Program-made: the position numbers and the translations under genes
The notes under the pieces: model-generated
The model's database searches: none
The model's input: only the letters and a program-made list of their open reading frames with translations
What the model was told of the DNA's origin: nothing
Shown here: piece by piece, positions 1 through 8,180 of the stretch
Layout: each line of letters opens with the position of its first letter
Position numbering within the stretch: position 1 is the stretch's first letter
NCBI GenBank assembly: GCA_021372575.1
Contig: JAJFUE010000037.1
Span: 1-42,461 of the forward strand
From: a bacterium
GTDB lineage: Bacteria; Sumerlaeota; Sumerlaeia; MVZB01
Direction of reading: 5' to 3'
Length of the DNA: 42,461 nucleotides

Positions 1-1526
1 CGGGGTTGCTGAACCGGCGGGATTTTGGGGCCGATCGATTCGGCGAGATCCATCGCGTCCAGCACGAGGATGTCCTCAAGCTCGGGGCTGTAGGGCCGGC
101 GGTGCGGGTTGGTGAAGACCTCGTAGCCGCCGGCGGTGATCTGGCCCTGGCCGGGGACGTAACCGTGCATCGGGCCGGTGTAGCCGGTGACCATGACGTT
201 GTTGCCGCGGAGCTGGTCCTTGATGCGCAGGCCGATGGGGGCGCAGATTTCGCCGCTCAGGCCGACGTGGATGAACTTGTCGCCGATGCGCACGCAATAG
301 ATGTCGGCCGGCTGCGTGACCTTGTATTGGCCGTTCTCGTCCATGGAGGCCAGGATGTATTTCGCCATGCGCGCCATGCGGCGGCGCGGCCCGGACAGCG
401 GCTTGGCCGGGTCGAGCCTGGAATCCTTGTCGATCCACCGGCCGCCGCTTTCCCATGCCGACAGGACGGGCAGCTCGATGACCGCGCTTTTGCAGCGGAT
501 CGGGCCGGTGATCTCGTCCATCGGGGCGGCCAGGACCTTGCAGACGGAGTCGGCGAGGCGCTTGCCGACGCCTGAGGTTTCCTCGATCGTGGTTTTCAGC
601 TTGTCCTTGAACAGGAAACGGTTTTGGGGCGAAGGGGTGTCGGGCTTGGCGTCGCCGGCGGTCCCTTGGAGGAAGAGCGCCGTGACGCCGAGGCGTTTCT
701 TGAGCTCGGCCTGGGCAAAGCCCGCGTAATCGCCGCCGAGCATCGTCAGGTCCATGGCGCTCGGGTGGCAGCCGTAATTGAAGGTGAGCGCGATGGGGCG
801 GCCGTTGCGGCCGACCGCCTTGAGGACGACGACTTCGTGGTCGTGCGTACCGTAGGGATTGATCTGCCAGACATCCTCGCCGGTGATGTCGCGGCCGCGC
901 CGGCTGATGCCGGCATTGGTGCAGCCGCGGCCGAAGAACAGGCGGGCTGGTTGGGCGTTCGTGAGGGCCTCGCCGACGACCTTGATTGTTTGGGCGATCA
1001 GGATGGCCTTGAATTTTTCGTCATTGACGGCGGGGCCGGAATGGGTGTGCGAGGCAACGAAGATGACCTGGTCGGGAGCCAGGCCGTGGCGCCGGCTGAG
1101 CTCGGCCTGGATGGCCCCGATGATGCTGTCCGGATCGCTGGAGCGGCCGAAGGTGATGATGTCGCCCATGACATAGACAATTTTATTTTTGCCATCGTCG
1201 ATCGTCATGGCGCGAACGAGCAGTGGCTGGTAGGCGCCCTTGGATTTGGCGTGCTTGCGGGAGGACCAGCCGGCCAGCTCGATCGGCCAGGTTGGGGTGA
1301 TGTCGGCTTCGGCCGCGCCGATGCGATACGGCAGCGCGGCGCCGACGGCAACGGCCGGCTCCTTGCCGAGCGGCTTGCCGGCGACGGCCTTGAGGCTCGC
1401 GCAGCCCGTGAGCCGGGTCAGAATCGATCCGGCCAGAATGGCCCCGAGGCTTCCCTGAAGGAAGCGGCGGCGGCTGGGGGTGCATTCGCGCATATCGTCG
1501 GAGGGGGGATTTTCCTGCGATACCAT
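1..1526 (-). CDS. Neutral/alkaline ceramidase-family exported protein, Tat lipoprotein (3' end off window)
   Basis: The minus strand is open from an ATG at 1526 to base 1, giving 508 codons, and the C-terminus lies outside the window. The N-terminus has a twin-arginine motif (RRRFLQ, residues about 19-24), a hydrophobic stretch and a lipobox-like LTGC with Cys42, so export by Tat and lipid anchoring are likely. The mature start reads IGAAEADITPTWP, the typical opening of neutral ceramidase N-terminal domains. SHTHSGP near residue 160 and NYGCHPS near residue 250 match the family's zinc-binding histidine motifs. Family members hydrolyse ceramide or related amides, but many environmental paralogues have unknown substrates. 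The start is supported by AAAGGA about 12 bases upstream. The class is fairly sure; the substrate is not. Confidence 0.85.
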   Translation of the reverse strand, partial: MVSQENPPSDDMRECTPSRRRFLQGSLGAILAGSILTRLTGCASLKAVAGKPLGKEPAVAVGAALPYRIGAAEADITPTWPIELAGWSSRKHAKSKGAYQPLLVRAMTIDDGKNKIVYVMGDIITFGRSSDPDSIIGAIQAELSRRHGLAPDQVIFVASHTHSGPAVNDEKFKAILIAQTIKVVGEALTNAQPARLFFGRGCTNAGISRRGRDITGEDVWQINPYGTHDHEVVVLKAVGRNGRPIALTFNYGCHPSAMDLTMLGGDYAGFAQAELKKRLGVTALFLQGTAGDAKPDTPSPQNRFLFKDKLKTTIEETSGVGKRLADSVCKVLAAPMDEITGPIRCKSAVIELPVLSAWESGGRWIDKDSRLDPAKPLSGPRRRMARMAKYILASMDENGQYKVTQPADIYCVRIGDKFIHVGLSGEICAPIGLRIKDQLRGNNVMVTGYTGPMHGYVPGQGQITAGGYEVFTNPHRRPYSPELEDILVLDAMDLAESIGPKIPPVQQP

Positions 1527-1731
1527 AGGTCTTGAAATCCTTTAAATGATCGACATGTGAGAAATTGACTCGCCATGTCCTTTGCTAACAAGAGGTTGAA
1601 TAGAACCAGTTCTTCGCGAGCAACAATGTGGTCGGATAATCTGTGCAGCCTCGTCCAGATAGGTAATCTGAACCCGAATGGAAGAAGTGTCAATGGCGGA
1701 AGTGGGGATGGGGACATAACGATAGAGAGGG

Positions 1732-1782
1732 TTCGATTACGATTACGATTACGATTACGAGCACGAGTACGGGGACGTGGAC
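1732..1782. repeat. Period-6 array (GATTAC-type hexamers)
   Basis: Four perfect GATTAC hexamers are followed by decaying units GAGCAC, GAGTAC, GGGGAC and GTGGAC. The same GATTAC-then-GAGCAC order occurs inside the two MITE-like elements at 8181-8320 and 12513-12658, but the element ends are absent here. This is either a degraded copy or an independent array. Confidence 0.8.
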
Positions 1783-1805
1783 GATTCCCGATCCACGATC
1801 CGCAA

Positions 1806-1835
1806 TTGACAGTTGCCGGGGCGGGATGCTAGACA
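1806..1835 (+). promoter_or_regulatory. Possible promoter for yajC-secDF
   Basis: A perfect TTGACA -35 box lies at 1806-1811. A weak -10 candidate TAGACA lies 18 bases further on at 1830-1835, about 60 bases before the yajC start. The -10 match is poor, so this is tentative. Confidence 0.35.
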
Positions 1836-1897
1836 TGTAAGGTTTATTGTGTCCGCTGGATAGCGTTGCACGGGACGCCCGCTGAAAGGATCTGACG

Positions 1898-2296
1898 ATG
1901 TTGAGCATATGGCCCCAGGCGATGATTTTGGCCGCGACGACCGCCCCGACGGCGGGGCAAGGCACTGCCCAGGGAGATCAGGGCAAAGTCATGTTGTTTG
2001 CCTTCGCCTTGATCGCGGTGGTGTTTTGGCTGCTGATCCTGCGGCCGCAGAAGAAGGAACAGGTCAAGCGCGAGCAGATGATGGACAGCCTGGGCAAGGG
2101 CGACAAGGTCATGACCAACGGGGGGATGCTCGGGACGATCGAGAGCGTCGATAAGGCCAAGGGGACGGTGATGATCACGGTTGCGCCGAAGGTATCGATC
2201 GAGTTCAACCGGGCGGCCGTGGCCAATATCGTGCAGAAGAAGGGCAAGCCGGCCGGCGAAAAGGCCGAGGCCGAAGAGAAGAAGAGCGAGAAGTAA
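1898..2296 (+). CDS. yajC: YajC, preprotein translocase accessory subunit
   Basis: This 132-residue inner-membrane protein is part of the SecDF-YajC complex that assists SecYEG translocation. It has one membrane segment (residues about 28-46) followed by the family hallmark LRPQKKEQ and the GDKVMTNGG loop, then a charged Lys/Glu-rich tail. Length and layout are normal, although the N-terminus before the membrane segment is longer than usual and rich in Ala, Thr and Gly. AAAGGA lies 8 bases before the ATG. secDF follows 170 bases downstream on the same strand, the standard arrangement, so co-transcription is likely. Confidence 0.95.
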   Translation: MLSIWPQAMILAATTAPTAGQGTAQGDQGKVMLFAFALIAVVFWLLILRPQKKEQVKREQMMDSLGKGDKVMTNGGMLGTIESVDKAKGTVMITVAPKVSIEFNRAAVANIVQKKGKPAGEKAEAEEKKSEK

Positions 2297-2466
2297 TTCG
2301 GTCGCGGACGGCATTTCGTCGTTGTGATTTGCCTTGTTTCATCCATAATGGGTAACCAGTGGGATCGCGTGAAGCCCCGGGGATGGGGGCATCGCCGGTC
2401 CGTTTTCGAATGTCAACACGACCAGCGCCAAACAGGGCGCCATTTCAGGGGGATTGAAGTCCAAAC

Positions 2467-5283
2467 ATGAAACCGGTCACCAACCTGCGTATTCTGCTGA
2501 TCGCTGCAGTCGCACTCGTTTCGATTATTCTGACGATCCCGACGGTGCGCTACTACTCGCACCTGAGCGAGCAGAATCTCTACAACCCAATCCTGCAGAA
2601 GAAGCCGGACGCGCCGGCGCCCCCCGAAGCCACCGACACCGTCAAATACACCCAGTGGGCGACGAAATACCCGGAAGCCGCGGCGTGGTACAAGAAGAAC
2701 ACCGCCGCGCTGGAGTGGGAAAAGAAGGATGAGGCGCTGCGCGAGAAGGCGATTCCGCTGGGCTTGGACCTGCTCGGCGGCGTCGATGTCGTGCTCAGGG
2801 TCGATCCGAACAAGGCGATCCAGGGCGACGTGGATCGGCTGCGCATGAGCGTCATCGACAGCCTCGAGAAGCAGAAAATCCAGGCGACGGCCGACATGGT
2901 CAAGGATCAGCCGGCGTTTACGCTGAAGCTCGCCAACAAGGCCGACTCCCGCAAGGCCGCCAATATCCTCCAGGACTACAAGAATTCGCTGACGGGTGAC
3001 TTTACCGACGCGGCGCTTGCCGCCGGGGCGGTGACCTTCACGATGCCGACCGATCAGGCGCAACAGAAGCTGAGCGGGACGATGGACGGCGTGCGCAAGG
3101 CGATCTCCGAACGCGTCAACGCGCTCGGCGTGACCCAGCCGCGCATCTCGCGCGTCGGCGACACCCAGATCCGCGTCCAGGTCCCCGGCGTGAAGGACCC
3201 GATCAAGCTGATCAACACGGTGATCAAGCCGGCGGCCCTCGAGTTCCGGCTCGTCAACCCGCGCAACAGCGAGCTGATCGATTCGAGCACGGGCAAGCTC
3301 AAGCCGGGCGCCACGCTGCCGCCCGGAACCGAACTGTTCACGGCGCGCGACACGCGGACCGACAAGAAGACCGGCGAGCTGGTCTCCAAAACCTATGACA
3401 TCATCCTGGCCGACAAGCCCGTGCTGACGGGGCGCGACATCCGCAGCGCCACGGTCGATTACGATTCACAGAAGATGGACATCGTGGTCGATCTCGTCCT
3501 CGGGCCGGAAGGGGCGAGGATTTTCGGCGACGTGACGGCCAAGAACCAGGGCCATCAGCTGGCGATCGTTCTGGACAACATCGTGCGCTCGCACCCGAAC
3601 ATCAACGAGGCGATCCGCGGCGGGCGCGCCCAGATCAGCGGCGGCTTCACGAACGAGGAAGCCACTGAGCTGAGCCAGGTGTTGAAAGCCGGCGCGCTGC
3701 CGGCGGACCTGGAGATCGAAAGCAACCAGACGGTCGGCGCGAGCCTCGGCGGCGACTCGATCGCGTCGGGCGTGAAGGCGCTCGTCATCGGCACCATCGT
3801 CGTCAGCGCGTTCATGATCGTCTATTACAGCACGGCCGGCGTGATCTCGATTATCGCGCTGATCCTGAATGTCCTGATCATTCTGGCCATCATGGCGCTG
3901 TCGCGGGCGACGCTGACGCTGTCCGGCATTGGCGGCATCCTGCTGACGATCGGCATGGCGGTCGATGCCAACGTGCTGATTTACGAACGCATCCGCGAGG
4001 AACTGCGCAACGGGCGGCCGATGCGCCAGGCGATCGGCCTGGGCTTCAACCGCGCCTTCGCCGTCATCCTCGACTCGAACCTGACCACCTTGTTGACGGC
4101 GCTCGTCCTGTTGCAGTTCACCGAGGGCTCGGTGTTCGGCTTCGCGCTGACGACGACGTTCGGCCTGATCGCGAACCTGTTCACCGGCCTGACCGTGACC
4201 TACACGATCTGCGCGCTGTGGTTCAGCTGGCGCGGCCACCTGAGCCTCGGCAAGATGTCGATCTTCCACAGCCCGAACTTTGATTTCATCAAGGCGCGCC
4301 TGGTTACGATCCCGGGCTCGTGGATCGTGATCATGGTGTGCCTGGTGCTTGTGTGGAGCCAGGGCGGCCTGAAGATGGGCGTCGATTTCGCCGGCGGCAT
4401 GCGTCAGGAAATCGCGTTCGAGCCCGATAAGCCGGTCAAGATCGAGGACCTGCGCAAGACGGTCGAGGAAGCCAAGCTGCCCGACGTGCGCGTCCAGGAG
4501 ATCCTCGGCAAGAAAAACACGTATCTGATCGACGTCGGCCTGCTCAAGACGACCGACCCGAAGATCAGCGACCTGACCTACACGGGCCAGGTGCTTGACG
4601 GCCAGCTTGCGGCCAAGTATTCGAACCCGGACAAGACGGCGCAATACAAGGTTTCCGCGGCGCAGGGCTTCGGTTCCGAGACCGCCAGCGGATTCACGTG
4701 GCTGGCGTTGACGGTCATCATCCTGTCGGCCATCGCGGAAGGCATTTACCTGTGGTTCCGGTTTGAGCTGGCATTCGGCGTCGCGGCGGTTATCGCGCTC
4801 GTTCACGACCTGCTGATGGTCGCGCTGATCTGCACGCTGTGGAAGGTGCAGATTTCGCTCGACGCCGTGGCCGCGTTCATGGTCCTCATGGGCTTCTCGG
4901 TCAATGACACGATCGTGATCTTCGACCGGATCCGCGAGAACACGCGCACGGTGTTCGGCAAGGATTTCGGCGAGCTGTGCAACATGTCGATGAACCAGTC
5001 GCTGAGCCGGACGATCATCACGTCGGGCACGGTGTTCCTGGCGTCGCTCGTGCTGCTGCTGGTCGGTGGCGAGGGCCTGAGCACGTTCGCCAAGATCATC
5101 ACCGTCGGCGCGATCGTCGGCACGTATTCGTCGGACTTCATTGCCGCCCCGCTCGTTTATGAATGGAACCGCTTCAAGGGCAACCGGCTCGCGGTCGCGC
5201 TGGCTTCCAAGAAGAAACGGGTCGAGGCCGCCAAGCCGATCGGTCGGCCGACGACGACGCAGCGGCCCGGGACGGCCAAGTAA
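2467..5283 (+). CDS. secDF: SecDF, fused protein translocase subunit
   Basis: A single 938-residue chain joins SecD and SecF, which use the proton-motive force to pull exported proteins out of the Sec channel. The SecD half starts with a membrane segment (residues about 8-25), has the GLDLLGGVD motif, a large periplasmic region, and then the TM block with DANVLIYERIREE (Asp500). The SecF half begins near residue 600, carries GVDFAGG, and ends with the TM motif VNDTIVIFDRIREN (Asp814). Both transport aspartates are present. The fusion is the form found in Bacillus and many other phyla, while E. coli has separate genes. AGGGGG lies about 12 bases before the ATG. The gene ends just before a heptamer repeat and a terminator. 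Confidence 0.96.
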   Translation: MKPVTNLRILLIAAVALVSIILTIPTVRYYSHLSEQNLYNPILQKKPDAPAPPEATDTVKYTQWATKYPEAAAWYKKNTAALEWEKKDEALREKAIPLGLDLLGGVDVVLRVDPNKAIQGDVDRLRMSVIDSLEKQKIQATADMVKDQPAFTLKLANKADSRKAANILQDYKNSLTGDFTDAALAAGAVTFTMPTDQAQQKLSGTMDGVRKAISERVNALGVTQPRISRVGDTQIRVQVPGVKDPIKLINTVIKPAALEFRLVNPRNSELIDSSTGKLKPGATLPPGTELFTARDTRTDKKTGELVSKTYDIILADKPVLTGRDIRSATVDYDSQKMDIVVDLVLGPEGARIFGDVTAKNQGHQLAIVLDNIVRSHPNINEAIRGGRAQISGGFTNEEATELSQVLKAGALPADLEIESNQTVGASLGGDSIASGVKALVIGTIVVSAFMIVYYSTAGVISIIALILNVLIILAIMALSRATLTLSGIGGILLTIGMAVDANVLIYERIREELRNGRPMRQAIGLGFNRAFAVILDSNLTTLLTALVLLQFTEGSVFGFALTTTFGLIANLFTGLTVTYTICALWFSWRGHLSLGKMSIFHSPNFDFIKARLVTIPGSWIVIMVCLVLVWSQGGLKMGVDFAGGMRQEIAFEPDKPVKIEDLRKTVEEAKLPDVRVQEILGKKNTYLIDVGLLKTTDPKISDLTYTGQVLDGQLAAKYSNPDKTAQYKVSAAQGFGSETASGFTWLALTVIILSAIAEGIYLWFRFELAFGVAAVIALVHDLLMVALICTLWKVQISLDAVAAFMVLMGFSVNDTIVIFDRIRENTRTVFGKDFGELCNMSMNQSLSRTIITSGTVFLASLVLLLVGGEGLSTFAKIITVGAIVGTYSSDFIAAPLVYEWNRFKGNRLAVALASKKKRVEAAKPIGRPTTTQRPGTAK

Positions 5284-5305
5284 GTGCTGAGTGCTGAGTG
5301 CTGAG
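5284..5305. repeat. Heptamer array, AGTGCTG x3
   Basis: Three tandem AGTGCTG units begin immediately after the secDF stop codon. The same heptamer, with a CCTG variant, recurs in direct and inverted orientation at 40526-40715. Confidence 0.85.
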
Positions 5306-5313
5306 AGAAAACG

Positions 5314-5353
5314 AATGAGGCACGGCTCGATCGCTGTGCCTCATTTGTTATTT
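5314..5353 (+). terminator. Terminator of the yajC-secDF unit
   Basis: A perfect 10-bp inverted repeat (AATGAGGCAC at 5314-5323, GTGCCTCATT at 5336-5345) is followed by the T-rich TGTTATTTCT. It sits 30 bases after the secDF stop, so it is a probable intrinsic terminator. Confidence 0.7.
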
Positions 5354-5451
5354 CTATCAAGTGATTTGCCGGGCAATATACGCTTCACTTTGACAATGAA
5401 AGCCGCATTATTTAAATTGCCAAGTCATTCCTTGATCCAGAGGTGGGGTCC

Positions 5452-6324
5452 ATGTTTTTCTTTTACGTCGATGAGTCAGGCACTCTCGATCCCGACTGTA
5501 ATCCGATTGTCGGTTTGAATGGATCATCACGATCCAAGGAACATCTATATGTTTTGACCGCGGTTTCGTTATTTGATCATCGATGGCATGGTTTTGAAAA
5601 AACAATCAATCGGCAGAAACGCGCGTTGATCGATCTGATTCAAGAACGGACCGGAATGAGATTGGATTTGTCCGATTGCGAAATAAAATCAACATGGGTG
5701 CGGATCCCAAAAGAACGCGCGAGGCATCGATTTCTTTCACAATTGGCGAATCAGGAATTAACGGACTTGTGCGATTTATTCTATCGGCAGCTTGCATATC
5801 ATCGGATGCAGGTATTTTGTGTGGTGCTCGATAAAAGGTATCTGGCTGATCATATGGATCAGGCGAAGATACATAGAAAAGCATGGGAATTATTGCTCGA
5901 GAGAATTGAAGAATTCATGAGGATTCACAATCCCAGCCATCAGGCGCTCTTGATTTGCGATGATGTTTCGATTCAGGCGAATCGATCCCTGGCACTGAAA
6001 CATGCGTATCTTTTGGAGAATGGAACAAAGCGTGATTTATGGTTGAAGCATATTTGTGAGATGCCGCATTTTGTCAGAAGCGAATTATGTAATGGCGTCC
6101 AATTAGCCGATCTTGTGGGTTACAATTTTTATCGAACTTTCAGGGATCAGAATACATCTTACCCGTTCATGTTGAAGGTTTTGAAATATCTTTGGTCCCC
6201 TTCGAGCAATCAAGTCAACGATCCAAAAGGATTATATGTATTTCCTGGAGAGAGCCCGTTGCGCGAACTCAGGGAAGAACTTGGTAGAAAAAGGGCTCAA
6301 TCTCAAATTGAGACGAGCCCTTAA
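5452..6324 (+). CDS. DUF3800 domain protein
   Basis: This 290-residue protein opens with FFFYVDESGTLDPD, the signature of DUF3800 proteins, an RNase H-fold-like family often found near mobile elements and defence genes; its biochemical role is not established. Further acidic residues that could complete a metal site include the CDDVS stretch and the late QLADLVGYN segment. GAGG at 5440-5443 precedes the ATG at 5452 by about 8 bases, so this start is preferred to the upstream GTG at 5443. Base composition is clearly more AT-rich than that of its neighbours, which suggests horizontal acquisition. The last codons overlap a hairpin that looks like a minus-strand terminator (see the candidate RNA at 6285-6384). 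Confidence 0.85.
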   Translation: MFFFYVDESGTLDPDCNPIVGLNGSSRSKEHLYVLTAVSLFDHRWHGFEKTINRQKRALIDLIQERTGMRLDLSDCEIKSTWVRIPKERARHRFLSQLANQELTDLCDLFYRQLAYHRMQVFCVVLDKRYLADHMDQAKIHRKAWELLLERIEEFMRIHNPSHQALLICDDVSIQANRSLALKHAYLLENGTKRDLWLKHICEMPHFVRSELCNGVQLADLVGYNFYRTFRDQNTSYPFMLKVLKYLWSPSSNQVNDPKGLYVFPGESPLRELREELGRKRAQSQIETSP

Positions 6325-6384
6325 AAATGAAGTCCGGCGGGGCGAACCCTATCCAGCCGACAAGCGGCACCGGACACAAACCTA
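6285..6384 (-). ncRNA. Candidate structured small RNA of unknown class
   Basis: Read on the minus strand, 6375-6332 folds as an outer stem GUCCGG/CCGGAC enclosing two hairpins. One is GCCG-CUUGU-CGGC; the other is GGG-UUCG-CCC with a UUCG tetraloop, so the whole forms a three-way junction. About 10 bases later comes a long near-perfect hairpin (AAGGGCTC at 6322-6315 pairing with GAGCCCTT at 6298-6291) ending in five Ts, a good intrinsic terminator. A sigma70-like promoter lies just upstream on the same strand. Together these give a transcript of about 100 nt, antisense to the 3' end of the DUF3800 gene. It does not match the SRP, tmRNA, 6S or RNase P motifs that I can recall. A plus-strand leader for mnmE is the alternative. 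Confidence 0.45.
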
Positions 6385-6390
6385 TATTTA

Positions 6391-6419
6391 ATCATCGGTC
6401 AAGACCGGGAATCTGTCAA
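6391..6419 (-). promoter_or_regulatory. Possible sigma70-type promoter for the candidate small RNA
   Basis: On the minus strand a perfect TTGACA (6419-6414) is followed after 17 bases by GATGAT (6396-6391), which matches four of six -10 positions. The predicted transcript start is near 6384. Confidence 0.4.
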
Positions 6420-6484
6420 TACCTTGTTAGCATATTGTTCGCATATTATGATCAGATTCATATCTATACGTTGGCAGTGTAAAA

Positions 6485-7891
6485 ATGGCAGCGACAGAAT
6501 TTATTGAAAACGACGATTTGATTGTTGCGCGGGCGACGGCGGCGGGGGCGGGCGCGGTGGCGATCGTGCGCATCGATGGCAATGGGGCGGGCGAGCTGAC
6601 GCGGCAATTGTTCCGGCCGCGGGCGGGGCGCGGTCCGGTCGAGCGGCCGCGGCGGATGGTGTTTGGGCAGTGGGTGGAACCGGTGGGCGGCGAAGTTCTG
6701 GACGAGGGGCTGTGCGCGTTTTTCGCCGGGCCGAATTCATACACGGGAAACGATTTGGCGGAGTTTTATTGCCACGGCGGGCCGGTGCCGTCGCGGCGGC
6801 TGATCGAAGCCGCGCTGGCCGGCGGCGCGCGCATGGCCGAGCCGGGCGAGTTCACGCGGCGTGCATTTTTGAATGGCCGCATGGACCTGGCGCAGGCCGA
6901 GGCCGTTGCCGACATCGTCGCCGCGCAGACCGACGAGGCGGCGCGGCTGGCCCGCGCGCAACTTTGCGGGGCGCTTTCCGGGCGCATCGGCAGGCTCATC
7001 GACCAACTGGTCAACGTCGCGGCCGAGATCGAGGCGCGGATCGATTTCCCCGAGGAGGACATCGGCGAGGCCGATCACGATCGGCTGGCGAGCGCGATGG
7101 ACGAAGCCGCCTTGGAGATCGACGGGCTTTTGGCGACCGGCCGGCGCGGAAGGTTGCTGCGCGAGGGGGCGCGCGTGGCGCTTGTCGGGCCGCCCAACGC
7201 CGGGAAATCGAGCCTGCTGAACGCGCTTGCGCGCCGCGAGCGCGCGATCGTCACGCCGCACCCCGGCACGACGCGTGACGTGATCGAATGCACGATCGAC
7301 CTGATGGGGCTGCCGGTGACGCTGATCGACACGGCGGGGCTGCGCGACAGCTCGGATCCCGTGGAGCGGATCGGCATCGAGCGCGCGCGGGGAGAGGTCG
7401 CGTCGGCCGACGTGGTGATTCTGGTTCAGGATTTGACCGATCCCAATCGCGGTGAATGGACGGACGAATCGATCGTCGATCGAACGCCCGACTTGGTTGC
7501 GATGAACAAGGTTGATGCGATTGAATGCGGAATGCGGAGTGCGGAGTGCGGAGTGGAAAATTCATCATTCATCACTCATCATTCATCATTCATTTCGGCT
7601 GTTCGCGGCGACGGCCTGCCGGAGCTTGAGCGGGCGCTTCACGAAAAATTGCTGGCCGGCTCCGGCGGAGGCGACGCGAATCTCGCGGTCAACCTGCGCC
7701 AGGCCGGCCAGCTTTCAAGTGCCGCGGCCGCGCTGGGCCAAGCCCGCGCGTCGTTTGCGGCCGGGGCCGCGAGCGAGCTCGTGATGGTCGATCTGCGCGA
7801 GGGGCTCGAGAGCCTCGGCGCGATTCTCGGCCGCGACACGGGCGAGGCGATTTTGAATCAGATATTCAGCACCTTCTGTCTGGGGAAATAG
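6485..7891 (+). CDS. mnmE: MnmE, tRNA uridine-5-carboxymethylaminomethyl modification GTPase
   Basis: MnmE works with MnmG to modify U34 in the wobble position of several tRNAs. The 468-residue protein has the N-terminal folate-binding domain, a helical domain, an inserted G domain with GPPNAGKSS (235-243), GTTRD, DTAGLRD and NKVD (341-344), and the C-terminal FCLGK with the invariant Cys. Residues 347-369, between NKVD and the G5 SAVRG motif, are encoded by two heptamer repeat arrays (7529-7594) and have no counterpart in ordinary MnmE proteins. The frame stays open across the arrays, so the protein is probably functional. No clear Shine-Dalgarno sequence is visible before the ATG. Confidence 0.95.
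   Translation: MAATEFIENDDLIVARATAAGAGAVAIVRIDGNGAGELTRQLFRPRAGRGPVERPRRMVFGQWVEPVGGEVLDEGLCAFFAGPNSYTGNDLAEFYCHGGPVPSRRLIEAALAGGARMAEPGEFTRRAFLNGRMDLAQAEAVADIVAAQTDEAARLARAQLCGALSGRIGRLIDQLVNVAAEIEARIDFPEEDIGEADHDRLASAMDEAALEIDGLLATGRRGRLLREGARVALVGPPNAGKSSLLNALARRERAIVTPHPGTTRDVIECTIDLMGLPVTLIDTAGLRDSSDPVERIGIERARGEVASADVVILVQDLTDPNRGEWTDESIVDRTPDLVAMNKVDAIECGMRSAECGVENSSFITHHSSFISAVRGDGLPELERALHEKLLAGSGGGDANLAVNLRQAGQLSSAAAALGQARASFAAGAASELVMVDLREGLESLGAILGRDTGEAILNQIFSTFCLGK
7529..7594. repeat. Two adjacent heptamer arrays inside mnmE
   Basis: GGAATGC, GGAGTGC, GGAGTGC and GGAGTGG (7529-7556) are followed by ATTCATC, ATTCATC, ACTCATC, ATTCATC and ATTCATT (7560-7594). The second array is the reverse complement, with one base changed, of the intergenic array at 21251-21284. 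Its total length keeps the mnmE reading frame. Confidence 0.9.
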
Positions 7892-7894
7892 CGC

Positions 7895-8053
7895 TTACTG
7901 TTCTTCCTCTTCCTCTTCTTCCTCTTCCAGGTCGGCAAGATCCTCGTAATCCTCGGATTCTTCCTCCTCCTCTTCTTCTTCCTCGAGTTCCTCTTCTTCT
8001 TCGTCCTCGAACTCCTCTTCCGGCTCCTCGTCCTCGTCTCGTTTGCGTGCCAT
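7895..8053 (-). CDS. Small, extremely acidic protein
   Basis: The minus strand encodes 52 residues starting MARKRDEDEE. More than half of the residues are Glu, broken by a central SEDYEDLADL segment, and the gene ends with TAA three bases from the mnmE stop. The start has GAGGT about 6 bases upstream. No family is recognised. The composition suggests a disordered, highly charged protein that could bind basic partners, but that is inference. The purine-rich tract could alternatively be a non-coding low-complexity sequence; the good ribosome-binding site and the non-repetitive ends favour a gene. Confidence 0.55.
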   Translation of the reverse strand: MARKRDEDEEPEEEFEDEEEEELEEEEEEEEESEDYEDLADLEEEEEEEEEQ

Positions 8054-8123
8054 AGTTCTACCTCGGCAGAATTTTGAATCTTGGATCGCGATAACCCAAT
8101 TATACCCTTGGCCTCCCCAGAAC

Positions 8124-8147
8124 CAAAAAAAATCACATTGGGTGATT
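8124..8147 (-). terminator. Intrinsic terminator, minus strand
   Basis: On the minus strand AATCAC (8147-8142) pairs with GTGATT (8136-8131) around a five-base loop, followed by a run of eight Ts. It lies downstream of the toxin-antitoxin remnant and the MITE-like element and probably ends that transcript. Confidence 0.6.
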
Positions 8148-8180
8148 TAGGCGTGAGCGAGTGACGTGGTTTTCAATTAT

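Larger units (their letters stand above)
1527..1897. other. Divergent intergenic region between the ceramidase gene and yajC
   Basis: These 371 bases hold the promoters of two divergent genes, a hexamer repeat array near 1732-1777 and a possible promoter for yajC. No credible coding sequence was found: the short open frames here are low-complexity readings of the hexamer array. Confidence 0.6.

Noticed and set aside
1732-1782. GATTAC hexamers as telomere-like or eukaryotic sequence
   Set aside because: The arrays are short, lie inside bacterial intergenic DNA and in a MITE-like element, and do not match telomere repeats.
3466-4806. A 446-codon open frame antisense to secDF
   Set aside because: The composition is dominated by Arg, Ala, Asp and Gln without any domain, and the opposite frame is clearly SecDF.
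6332-6375. The hairpin region upstream of mnmE as a tRNA or tmRNA end
   Set aside because: GGGTTCGCCC resembles a T-arm at first sight, but the loop is a tetraloop, and no acceptor stem, CCA or anticodon arm can be drawn.
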